From positions 1-12,197 of the forward strand of contig DAHXMN010000014.1 of assembly GCA_027371725.1 (NCBI GenBank): a DNA stretch of 12,197 nucleotides, written 5' to 3'. The notes under the pieces were generated by a model. The model worked only from the letters and a program-made list of their open reading frames with translations. It made no database searches and was not told the DNA's origin. The first letter of the stretch is position 1. Every line of letters starts with the position of its first letter. Below are positions 1 through 5,397 of this stretch, piece after piece. Position numbers and translations under genes: made by a program. The DNA is from Candidatus Woesearchaeota archaeon. GTDB lineage: Archaea; Nanobdellota; Nanobdellia; Woesearchaeales; UBA525.

Positions 1-15
1 GTTCTTGAGAGGAAG

Positions 16-387
16 ATGCGAGGTAAAAGCCGAGTGGAAATAGAATTTAGACGCGAGACAAAGAACATGTTTGTCCGCGGATGGTTCAATGATTACCTGG
101 CCTATCCAGAGCAGACTGCTGCCGCAATTGGGGCGATTGCCGACTGTTTAAAGGAAAGACCGGATATCATAGATGCACCCGACTTCGATGAAGATGATGA
201 AGGAGGATTTCTGTATACCGCAGAGGAACTCTTTGAAGAAATACGATCGAGATCCCCAAAAATCATTGCGCGAACGATGAAACAGACCTTGCGGACATGG
301 CAACCGGATCCGGAGTTTCTCTCTTATTCAGATGCACACACAGACAATCTTAGAACCCCTAAACAAGATTTCTGGAACTCGCTTTGA
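16..387 (+). CDS. Unrecognised acidic protein, possibly 5' partial
   Basis: I do not recognise this family. The ATG at 16 gives 123 residues, but the frame is open to base 1, so the true start may lie upstream; an in-frame ATG at 67 is a shorter option. The N-terminus is basic and the middle (about residues 57-75) is very acidic, with runs of D and E followed by a predicted helix. No membrane segment or metal motif is visible. Base composition is clearly lower in GC than the neighbours, and codons end in A or T more often, which may mean a different history (inference). It converges on the AbrB-like gene with only 13 bp between the stops. No function can be assigned. Confidence 0.6.
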   Translation: MRGKSRVEIEFRRETKNMFVRGWFNDYLAYPEQTAAAIGAIADCLKERPDIIDAPDFDEDDEGGFLYTAEELFEEIRSRSPKIIARTMKQTLRTWQPDPEFLSYSDAHTDNLRTPKQDFWNSL

Positions 388-400
388 GCCCAAATTGCCA

Positions 401-586
401 TTAGTTCTGCTCCGAGGTCTTGTGCTGAAGAATGAGCTCGAGCTTCCCTGCGCTGGCCACGCGCCACTGGATCGTGTCGCCCCGTTTCATGCCCATGGCC
501 GCGGCCAGGGGCTTCGGGATGGTCACCATGACCTGACCGAGCTCGCTCACCTGGACCTTGGTATGGGTCGCGGATCCTCTCGCCAT
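401..586 (-). CDS. AbrB/SpoVT-fold DNA-binding protein
   Basis: A 61-residue protein whose residues 10-50 match the swapped-hairpin AbrB pattern: a beta strand ending in GQVMVTIPK, then an alanine-rich turn, then GMKRGDTIQW. Proteins of this family bind DNA as dimers, as transition regulators or as antitoxins of toxin pairs. No toxin gene is adjacent: the only close gene, on the other strand, is unrecognised. I chose the ATG at 586 rather than the in-frame ATG at 607, because 607 falls inside a TATA box (608-617) whose expected transcription start is about 587. That makes the mRNA leaderless. Fold assignment is firm; the regulated target is unknown, with the divergent membrane gene and itself as obvious candidates (inference). 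Confidence 0.85.
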   Translation of the reverse strand: MARGSATHTKVQVSELGQVMVTIPKPLAAAMGMKRGDTIQWRVASAGKLELILQHKTSEQN

Positions 587-607
587 AGCTACAGATAATG
601 AGAACAT

Positions 608-617
608 TTATATAAAA
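608..617 (-). promoter_or_regulatory. TATA box of the AbrB-like gene
   Basis: Read on the minus strand this is TTTTATATAA, a textbook archaeal TATA element centred about 26 bp before the ATG at 586. It rules out the longer ORF start at 607. Confidence 0.75.
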
Positions 618-639
618 GTTATGCATATACTGGGGTCAG

Positions 640-669
640 CCGGACAGAAAGGGAACACAACCTTTCCGG
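640..669. other. Imperfect inverted repeat between divergent promoters
   Basis: CCGG (640-643) and AAAGG (648-652) are mirrored by CCTTT (661-665) and CCGG (666-669) around an 8-base centre, with a 4-base bulge on the left. It lies between the TATA boxes of the AbrB-like gene (608-617) and the membrane protein gene (728-737). It could be an operator for a dimeric regulator; equally it could be chance. Confidence 0.3.
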
Positions 670-727
670 AGATGCACCTCATCCGCATTCTTTTCCTTTC
701 TCCGCTGATTCTTCCGGCCGGAGATAG

Positions 728-737
728 CTTTAAATAC
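728..737 (+). promoter_or_regulatory. TATA box of the small membrane protein
   Basis: CTTTAAATAC is centred about 26 bp before the ATG at 759, the spacing expected for a leaderless transcript. It decides the start of that gene. Confidence 0.7.
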
Positions 738-758
738 TGGTTCTTTGGATGTCGCTCC

Positions 759-1052
759 ATGGCGGTCAGGAAGCTCAGCAGGGAGCAGTGGGCGTACGAG
801 ATCAGCCGCGCGCAGAAGGTGCGCGACGTGCAGCGCGAGAAGCTCCGGCAGACCAAGTTCCAGTATTACGAACATGTCATCCAGCGGATGATGCCCGTGC
901 CCTATCTCATAGGAGGCACCGCGATCATCCTCCTCATCGTCCTCTACGGGTGGGGCGAGTTCTTCAAGTTCTTCCTGAGCTGGTGCGTCAGCTTCACTCT
1001 CGTCGCCACGGCGGCGTACTACGTGTGGAAGCACTACGAGCAGGAGCTCTAG
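759..1052 (+). CDS. Small two-helix membrane protein, unrecognised
   Basis: A 97-residue protein with a basic amphipathic N-terminus (residues 1-45, rich in R, K and Q) followed by two hydrophobic helices at about 46-65 and 69-90 and a short charged tail. The frame extends upstream to 558, but the TATA box at 728-737 and the leaderless spacing favour the ATG at 759; the upstream extension reads through promoter sequence. The positive-inside rule would place both ends in the cytoplasm, leaving a tight hairpin in the membrane (inference). It is divergent from the AbrB-like gene and converges on NMD3 with an 8-bp gap. I know no family for it. Confidence 0.75.
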   Translation: MAVRKLSREQWAYEISRAQKVRDVQREKLRQTKFQYYEHVIQRMMPVPYLIGGTAIILLIVLYGWGEFFKFFLSWCVSFTLVATAAYYVWKHYEQEL

Positions 1053-1060
1053 AGACGCGT

Positions 1061-2071
1061 CTACTCGTCCTTCTTCCCGACGTCGTAGAGATAGACCTTG
1101 CTGCCGTCCAGAACGACCTTGACGTTCTCGCCGGCGGCGTGCGGATGCGGCGCGATGTTCGCCGGCCGCACGGCCTGGAACGTCTCGGGGTGGAGCACCA
1201 TGAGATGCGGCCGCACCGACGAGACGGAGGTCTCGTGCACCGGCAGCCGTTCCCACGTCTCGTCCTTGTACTCATGGAAGACGTAGCGGCCGCGCTTCGG
1301 GCTGAAGAACTTGATCCGCTTGCCCCGCTCGACGACGAGCAGGCATTCTTTCCCGTCGCTCACCGCGTCCCCTTCGACGAAGGGCGGCAGTTCGATGAAC
1401 CACGTGACGCGGTAGATGTCCTTGGAGCTCATCTTGTTGTGGCTGAAGAGCTGCGCGCTCGACTTGATGAGGCCGCCGAACCGTTCCTGGAGGGCGCGCG
1501 CAGCCATCTCGACGACGCGCTTGTTCGTCAGGTAGTAGTCGGTGCCGGTGCCCGCGCGTTCGGCTTTCGCGACGGAGGCGCTCGTCCCCTTGAGGTATTC
1601 GCGGAGGAACTTCTTCGCTTCCTGCGTCTCGTTCCGCACCTGGAGCGTGCCCTCGAAGTACTGGGTGCCGAGCTTGCTGCACCGCGGGCAGAGCGTGTTC
1701 TGGATCTCGTACGGGAATGAATACGCTTCGTCGTACGGCTTCGCCTTCTCGGAGGCGCGGCCGTGCACCGTGATCTCGGCGTCGCCCGTCACTTTGAGGC
1801 CGCTCTTCAGGGGGAGCGGGAACGGCGCGACCGTGACCCGGTCCGCTTTCGCGTACGGCGCGAGGACGACGTGCTCTCCGATGATGGAAGCGATGAACGC
1901 GGCCGGAGCGTCGTTCTCCTGCCACCGGCCATGGTGCTGGACGCGGCCGCAGTTCGAGCAGACCTGCACCTGCACGTCCTTGAAGCCTGTGACGAGGGGT
2001 TTCTGCTCGCGCAGGCACGTGGCGCAGAAGACGTCCACGACATTCGGATTTCCGCATTTCGGGCAGAACAT
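1061..2071 (-). CDS. nmd3: NMD3-family ribosome biogenesis protein
   Basis: A 336-residue protein of the archaeal NMD3 family. In eukaryotes NMD3 is the 60S export adaptor; in archaea a role in late large-subunit maturation is assumed by homology. The N-terminal zinc module has CxxC pairs at residues 3/6, 16/19 and 38/41 (CPKC, CATC, CSNC), and a fourth pair, CPRC, sits at 128/131. The central part (about 150-230) is the conserved region, with the TDYYLTNKR stretch, followed by a beta-rich C-terminus typical of the OB/SH3-like domains. The ATG at 2071 begins directly at the first zinc knuckle and lies about 26 bp from a TATA box at 2093-2103; the longer frame to 2128 crosses that box. It lies downstream of repeat copy A and converges on the membrane protein gene. 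Confidence 0.9.
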   Translation of the reverse strand: MFCPKCGNPNVVDVFCATCLREQKPLVTGFKDVQVQVCSNCGRVQHHGRWQENDAPAAFIASIIGEHVVLAPYAKADRVTVAPFPLPLKSGLKVTGDAEITVHGRASEKAKPYDEAYSFPYEIQNTLCPRCSKLGTQYFEGTLQVRNETQEAKKFLREYLKGTSASVAKAERAGTGTDYYLTNKRVVEMAARALQERFGGLIKSSAQLFSHNKMSSKDIYRVTWFIELPPFVEGDAVSDGKECLLVVERGKRIKFFSPKRGRYVFHEYKDETWERLPVHETSVSSVRPHLMVLHPETFQAVRPANIAPHPHAAGENVKVVLDGSKVYLYDVGKKDE

Positions 2072-2092
2072 GGCGCGGAGGAGACAGCGACA

Positions 2093-2103
2093 GTATAAAA
2101 AAG
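2093..2103 (-). promoter_or_regulatory. TATA box of NMD3
   Basis: The minus strand reads CTTTTTTATAC, centred about 26 bp before the NMD3 ATG. The 12-base core TATAAAAAAGTG (plus strand) is shared exactly with the HIT promoter at 2794-2805. The repeat element begins about 13 bp upstream, leaving room for the BRE only. Confidence 0.75.
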
Positions 2104-2116
2104 TGCTTCCGGAGAG

Positions 2117-2318
2117 GCTCTTCGGCAAATGGAGCCGTCACCGGCCAGAGGGCGAGGCACGCGAGGAAGGGAGCGGAGCGCGACAGGGGGATGGTTCCGA
2201 GGCCTCCGAGGAACCCGGGAGCGGAGCGACCATGCCCCCTGCGGGGAGGAGCGCTTTCGTGAGGGGAAGCGATCGCCGAGCAGCCGGTGACGACCACGAA
2301 CGCGATTCGCCGAAGAGC
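2117..2318. repeat. Palindromic intergenic repeat element, copy A
   Basis: A 202-bp element bounded by 14-bp inverted ends: 2117-2130 starts GCTCTTCGGC and 2305-2318 ends GCCGAAGAGC, matching at 13 of 14 positions. A second inner pair, GTCACCGG and CCGGTGAC, extends the palindrome. The outer match continues weakly to TCCGGA at 2108 and 2322. A CCCC/GGGG hairpin sits near the centre. Copy B (4589-4739) aligns with only 5 mismatches once a 48-bp block and 3 bases are removed. The element fills the gap between the HIT stop and the NMD3 promoter. It could be a MITE-like mobile sequence, a structured RNA or a terminator/insulator; no transposase is present here. Confidence 0.8.
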
Positions 2319-2336
2319 CCTTCCGGAGAAGAACGC

Positions 2337-2771
2337 TCAAAAGAGGAGTCGGTCGCGCATCGCGCCGAGCGTCGCGTCGTCGACGTCCGGCCGGACGGGA
2401 ATATCTTCATAACGGGCGAGGAGGTCGCGGAACGCGGCCGGCGACGGGCAGACATGGAAATGGAGGTGCGGCTGCGACGCGTGCGCGCCGGTGTTGAGCG
2501 CGACCACCGCGTCGCCGTATTTCGCGCGGAGCAGCGTCTTCATCTCCGAGACCAGCGAGAGGAGGTCCTTCGACTCCTGACTGTCCAGCTCCGCGAGGTC
2601 GAGGGCGTGGCGTCGTGGCAGGACGAGGAGATGCCCTTCCTTGAGCGGCCAGCGGCAGACGATCGCGAAGGAATGGATGGTCGTCTTCACGACGCGGAAC
2701 GTCTCCTCTCGGGCGGCGCAGAGCTCGCAGCCGTCGGCGGCGGGGGATCTCGCGGACGTCACGGGGGGCAT
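2337..2771 (-). CDS. HIT-family nucleotide hydrolase or transferase
   Basis: A 144-residue HIT protein. The catalytic histidine triad is at residues 102-106 (HLHFH) in the context QPHLHFHVCP, where the middle His forms the nucleotidyl intermediate. An N-terminal CELC (15-18) is the usual half of the structural zinc site. Further family landmarks are the PLKEGHLLVLPRRH stretch (42-55) and the N93-T94-G95 segment. Such enzymes hydrolyse nucleoside phosphoramidates, AMP-lysine type adducts or dinucleoside polyphosphates; the exact substrate cannot be read from sequence. The ATG at 2771 is about 26 bp downstream of a TATA box at 2794-2803, so the transcript should be leaderless. Repeat copy A follows its stop by about 18 bp. 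Confidence 0.88.
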   Translation of the reverse strand: MPPVTSARSPAADGCELCAAREETFRVVKTTIHSFAIVCRWPLKEGHLLVLPRRHALDLAELDSQESKDLLSLVSEMKTLLRAKYGDAVVALNTGAHASQPHLHFHVCPSPAAFRDLLARYEDIPVRPDVDDATLGAMRDRLLF

Positions 2772-2791
2772 GCCGTCCCGGACGGGGCAGT

Positions 2792-2803
2792 CTTATAAAA
2801 AAG
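2792..2803. promoter_or_regulatory. Bidirectional TATA box (HIT gene and decayed gene)
   Basis: CTTATAAAAAAG on the plus strand reads CTTTTTTATAAG on the minus strand. On the minus strand it sits about 26 bp before the HIT ATG (2771). On the plus strand the expected transcription start is about 2820-2822, exactly where the broken gene at 2820 appears to begin, so one AT-rich box seems to have served both genes. Confidence 0.65.
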
Positions 2804-2819
2804 TGGCGGAAACGTCGGC

Positions 2820-3221
2820 CTGGTCGACATCATCATCGCCGTCGGCCTCGGTCACTGGTGTTCCCGATCCCCCGCTTCTTCGAACCGGAGTCTCGGGGCG
2901 AGCGTTCAAGGTGCAAGTGACGGGATACGGCCGGTTCGACGGCGGCTCCTACGTGCTCCGGCTGAGCAAGCCGCCCGAACTGCAACTGCTCCATGAGGCG
3001 AACCTCGGACGGGTCAAGCCCTATGGCGAGGACGAGGCGCAGTTCATGAAGATGATGAAGGAGAGTGGTTTCAGGAACTACAACCCGCACCGCACCATCT
3101 CGAAGACCCGGGCAAGCTCAAGAAGAAGTATGCCGGACGCGGCTTCGAAGTGACGTCGTATGAGCTCCTTCGGAAGAAGGAGGGCGTCTGGCCGCCCGTC
3201 AAGACGTTCCGGTTAGGCTAG
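2820..3221 (+). pseudogene. Decayed small gene with about three frameshifts
   Basis: Four consecutive blocks show strong third-position GC in successive frames. 2820-2858 reads LVDIIIAVGLGHW, 2858 to about 2903 reads VFPIPRFFEPESRG, about 2903-3093 reads on from RAFKVQVTGYGRFDGG to FRNYNPHR, and 3093-3221 reads HHLEDPGKLKKKY to KTFRLG and then TAG. Each junction is the same -1 step, as from single-base deletions. The first codon is CTG where the promoter spacing predicts an ATG, so the start also looks lost. Joined, the product would be about 134 residues and basic toward the end; I do not recognise the family. The alternative is repeated sequencing or assembly error, or a shorter functional ORF from the GTG at 2911 or 2917. 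Confidence 0.6.
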
Positions 3222-3231
3222 CGCCGAGCGA

Positions 3232-3564
3232 TCAGGAGCGTTCCGCAAGCAATTTCGCCGCGGAACAATGCATCCCGCCGAGATATTCTTCACCCTTGAA
3301 GTCGCAAACCGAGTATATCCGCTGGTCGAAAGAATCGTGATGGGCGAGGAGTTCGACCGCTATCACACGCCTATCCGCGCGATAGTCAAAAGGCCGCGGA
3401 TACATCTTCGAAAGATGCCGGCAATCATTGAGGACCGCCTCCATCTGTTCAAGACTCTTCAGAGAGAAGAGTACCCGCGGAGAGAGCTCCAATTCTGCCT
3501 CAAGGGTGCCGGTCCATGCCGACTCAGGGAACCATTTCAATTTGAATGTCGGAAAATCAACCAC
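3232..3564 (-). CDS. Unrecognised 110-residue protein
   Basis: A 110-residue protein of no family I recognise. It begins with a beta-like stretch (VDFPTFKLKWFPESAWTGTL), continues with alternating hydrophobic and charged residues, and has three cysteines without a CxxC pair. The start is GTG at 3564, supported by a GGTGA Shine-Dalgarno match 7 bases upstream (3572-3576) and a TATA-like box at 3597-3608, which would give a leader of about 13 bases. This gene is therefore leadered, unlike most others here. GC content is lower than in the neighbours. The opposite strand is open across 3268-3588, but without promoter support. Its stop is 10 bp from the stop of the decayed gene, so the two converge. 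Confidence 0.6.
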   Translation of the reverse strand: MVDFPTFKLKWFPESAWTGTLEAELELSPRVLFSLKSLEQMEAVLNDCRHLSKMYPRPFDYRADRRVIAVELLAHHDSFDQRIYSVCDFKGEEYLGGMHCSAAKLLAERS

Positions 3565-3596
3565 TGTGTTCTCACCCGCAAGGAATGAGGAATCGC

Positions 3597-3608
3597 TAAT
3601 AAATATTT
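3597..3608 (-). promoter_or_regulatory. TATA box of the 110-residue protein
   Basis: The minus strand reads AAATATTTATTA, which predicts transcription from about 3577, just before the GGTGA Shine-Dalgarno match. The DHH gene ends at 3631, so this promoter is squeezed into about 60 bp between the two genes. Confidence 0.6.
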
Positions 3609-3611
3609 CTC

Positions 3612-3620
3612 TCCGGAAAA
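3612..3620 (-). terminator. Possible T-run terminator after the DHH gene
   Basis: On the minus strand, CCGTTTTTCC lies about 10 bases after the DHH stop codon. Archaeal termination often needs only a short T-run, but five Ts is marginal. Confidence 0.35.
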
Positions 3621-3630
3621 ACGGATCACA

Positions 3631-4542
3631 TCACAGCGCCGCGTCGATCGCGTCGACGATCTCCTTGAGCGCCAGTTCCTTCTTGCTCTTGTCGACGCTG
3701 CATCCGGCGGCGTTCCGGTGCCCGCCGCCGCCGTAGCGCTGCATGATGGCGCCGAGGTCGAGGGGCGCGAGCCGTTCGCCGTACTGGTCGAAGATGTTCT
3801 TGCCGGCGCTGATCTTGACGCGGTCCGGCTCGTATTTCACCGTGTCGGCGGCGACGTAGACCCCGTGGCCGGGGTACATGAGGTAGAGGAAGAAGGGCTG
3901 GCCGCGCGGCAGGTCGGCCGGCGCCTTCGTCCGGTCGACGAGGATGACGTTCCCCCGCAAGACGACGTACATCCCGATCTTCTCTTTCCACTCGGCCAAT
4001 TGTTTCAGCTTCTCCTCGACGCGTCTCTTGATGATCGGCTGGTTGATCACCTGCTCCGCAGTCTGGAAGGAGAGCATGTTGAGCAGGAAGAGCCGGAACT
4101 CGTCGTCCTTCCGTTTCTCGTCGCCCCTGATCGCGATGGAGAGCTTGCCGCACGCGTCAGGGGCATCGAGGTCCTCCGCGGTGAAGGAGGCGGAGTCGAT
4201 CTTGTCCGCGGCGTCGACGAGCGGCCGGAACCGCTCCACGCCGGCGTGCTGCTTGCGGAAGTGCTCGAAGACGACGCGGGCGCAGCTCTTCGCGTGCTGG
4301 TCGAAGACGCCGTTCGCGGCATCAGGGGAGCTGCTCGCGTGGTGGTCGAACCACTGGCCGCAACCGGCGGCGTACGGGAGGTCGACGATGATGTCCCGCT
4401 TGCCGACGAGGAGCGAGCCTTCGCGGAGCATCCACGGTTCGGCGAAGACGACGTCGTCGATGCCGAGCGCCTCGCGAACGATCAGGGCGGAGATCACGCC
4501 GTCGAAGTCGGTGTGCGCGATGATGCGGGGATGCTCCTTCAT
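3631..4542 (-). CDS. DHH/DHHA1-family phosphoesterase
   Basis: A 303-residue DHH phosphoesterase with both lobes. The N-terminal DHH domain shows HTDFDG (10-15) supplying metal-binding aspartates D12 and D14, D54 in VDLPY, and the signature DHH at 66-68. The C-terminal DHHA1 substrate-binding domain ends with the GGGGHRNAAG loop (271-280). Relatives are manganese-dependent enzymes that degrade short RNA or cyclic dinucleotides, or RecJ-like exonucleases; this short two-domain form resembles the nanoRNase/oligonucleotide-phosphodiesterase type more than full RecJ. The ATG at 4542 lies about 27 bp from a TATA box at 4566-4575, so the mRNA is probably leaderless. An out-of-frame ATG sits 7 bases upstream. 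Repeat copy B lies just before its promoter. Confidence 0.9.
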   Translation of the reverse strand: MKEHPRIIAHTDFDGVISALIVREALGIDDVVFAEPWMLREGSLLVGKRDIIVDLPYAAGCGQWFDHHASSSPDAANGVFDQHAKSCARVVFEHFRKQHAGVERFRPLVDAADKIDSASFTAEDLDAPDACGKLSIAIRGDEKRKDDEFRLFLLNMLSFQTAEQVINQPIIKRRVEEKLKQLAEWKEKIGMYVVLRGNVILVDRTKAPADLPRGQPFFLYLMYPGHGVYVAADTVKYEPDRVKISAGKNIFDQYGERLAPLDLGAIMQRYGGGGHRNAAGCSVDKSKKELALKEIVDAIDAAL

Positions 4543-4565
4543 CGGCCATCCCGGGCAAGAGAAGG

Positions 4566-4575
4566 ATTAAAAACT
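4566..4575 (-). promoter_or_regulatory. TATA box of the DHH gene
   Basis: The minus strand reads AGTTTTTAAT, centred about 27 bp before the ATG at 4542. A G-rich tract (4579-4589, plus strand) separates it from repeat copy B. Confidence 0.65.
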
Positions 4576-4588
4576 TTTGGGGGGGTGG

Positions 4589-4739
4589 GCTCTTCGGCAA
4601 ATGGAACCGTCACCGGCCAGAGGGCGAGGCACGCGAGGAAGGGAGCGGAGCGACCATGCCCCCGGGGAGGAGCGCTTTCGGGAGGAGAAGCGAACGCCGA
4701 GCAGCCGGTGACGACCACGAACGCGATTCGCCTAAGAGC
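4589..4739. repeat. Palindromic intergenic repeat element, copy B
   Basis: A 151-bp element with inverted ends 4589-4602 (begins GCTCTTCGGC) and 4726-4739 (ends GCCTAAGAGC), plus the same inner pair GTCACCGG/CCGGTGAC as copy A. By my alignment it differs from copy A by 5 substitutions, a 3-base gap in the central C/G hairpin and the absence of a 48-bp block. The right end overlaps the 3' end of the gene that stops at 4732 and supplies its stop codon. Near identity with copy A over the whole length points to recent duplication or gene conversion. Confidence 0.8.
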
Positions 4740-5223
4740 CGGGCGGGTGGTAGATGATCGGCTCGAGCCGTTGGAGGCGATACTCCTTCGCGAGATCGGC
4801 CATCGTCGCGGGATAGAGCTCCCGGGGCGCGAAATGGACGAGGGTGTCGATGGACAGGAGCGCCGATGCGGCGCCGACGCTCCGGGAGAAGAGCGTTCCG
4901 CTGACCGCCCGGCCGATGAGATCGACGAAGGAAGGGGGGACATCCGGCAGGTCGGAACGACATCCCTCGAGGGTTATGCCGTCTTTCGCGATCCGGCCGT
5001 AGAGCGTCCCTTGCGAGGCCCGGGTGATGACGAAGCGGTTTTCGGGGAGAAGCGCGAAGAAGGGGCCTCGGAAGTCGCGGCGACGAAAACCATAATTCAT
5101 CCGTCGGAAGAACTCCTCACTCACTCGCCAGAGCGAATCGCTTGCGGCCAACAGGTCGGCATCGAGGATTGACGAGGGGATGGTCGTCGTGACGAGATAG
5201 AGGACCGTTCTGTCGCCAGGCAT
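4732..5223 (-). CDS. Unrecognised 163-residue protein
   Basis: A soluble-looking 163-residue protein that I cannot assign. The N-terminus is beta-like (TVLYLVTTTIPSSI), the middle is rich in F and R (residues 38-70, including the RRMNYGFRRRDFRGPFF stretch), and the C-terminus mixes helix and strand (ALLSIDTLVHFAPRELYP). There are no clear metal or nucleotide motifs and no membrane helix. The ATG at 5223 has a weak TATA-like ACTTTTTCAA at 5244-5253, which would make it leaderless; a stronger TTATTTATAA farther out (5280-5290) could instead give a leader of about 36 bases. The last two codons and the TAG stop lie inside the terminal inverted repeat of copy B, so the native C-terminus may have been altered. 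It is divergent from TFB. Confidence 0.7.
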   Translation of the reverse strand: MPGDRTVLYLVTTTIPSSILDADLLAASDSLWRVSEEFFRRMNYGFRRRDFRGPFFALLPENRFVITRASQGTLYGRIAKDGITLEGCRSDLPDVPPSFVDLIGRAVSGTLFSRSVGAASALLSIDTLVHFAPRELYPATMADLAKEYRLQRLEPIIYHPPGS

Positions 5224-5278
5224 CCCCTGAGAGTGAGTACATCGTTGAAAAAGTTTTTGTTGAAGGACAGACCGATAA

Positions 5279-5312
5279 CTTTATAAATAAAGTGCGGTTC
5301 GTCTATTTAAAG
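5279..5312. promoter_or_regulatory. Two extra TATA boxes upstream of TFB
   Basis: CTTTATAAATAA (5279-5290) and CTATTTAAAG (5303-5312) are both good TATA elements lying 70-100 bp ahead of the proximal TFB promoter. Neither is placed to give a leaderless TFB. They may drive alternative TFB transcripts or, for the first one read on the minus strand, the gene starting at 5223. They may also act as TFB/TBP docking sites for autoregulation (inference). Confidence 0.45.
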
Positions 5313-5351
5313 ATAGCGGTCTCTGCCGCCGATTCGCAAGGTTTTCGGGGG

Positions 5352-5360
5352 ATTTTTAAG
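5352..5360 (+). promoter_or_regulatory. Proximal TATA box and Shine-Dalgarno site of TFB
   Basis: ATTTTTAAG predicts transcription from about 5381. The resulting leader of about 17 bases carries GAGGGGG (5384-5390), 7 bases before the ATG at 5398. TFB is thus a leadered gene in a region where leaderless starts dominate. Confidence 0.65.
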
Positions 5361-5397
5361 CCTTGCGGTCGAGAAGAAAAAAAGAGGGGGTTCGCCT

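Noticed and set aside
587..607. Longer start of the AbrB-like gene at 607
   Set aside because: That ATG abuts the TATA box and lies upstream of the predicted transcription start.
749..1720. Long plus-strand ORF across the membrane gene and NMD3
   Set aside because: It is an antisense shadow: low-complexity R/A/V/D-rich translation opposite a well-supported NMD3 gene in GC-rich DNA.
2117..2318. CRISPR array or tRNA gene within the repeat region
   Set aside because: The repeats are palindromic single elements and not regularly spaced short repeats with unique spacers, and no tRNA cloverleaf fits.
2879..2886. GGTTCGAA on the minus strand, reminiscent of a tRNA T-loop
   Set aside because: The flanking bases do not form a T-stem, and no acceptor stem, D-arm or anticodon arm fits around it.
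3268..3588. Plus-strand ORF of 106 residues opposite the 110-residue gene
   Set aside because: It has no TATA box or Shine-Dalgarno match at the right place, and the minus-strand reading has both and a more protein-like composition.
3718..5172. 484-codon plus-strand ORF opposite the DHH gene and repeat copy B
   Set aside because: Antisense shadow of the DHH gene, with no promoter and a biased composition (E, D, V, R).
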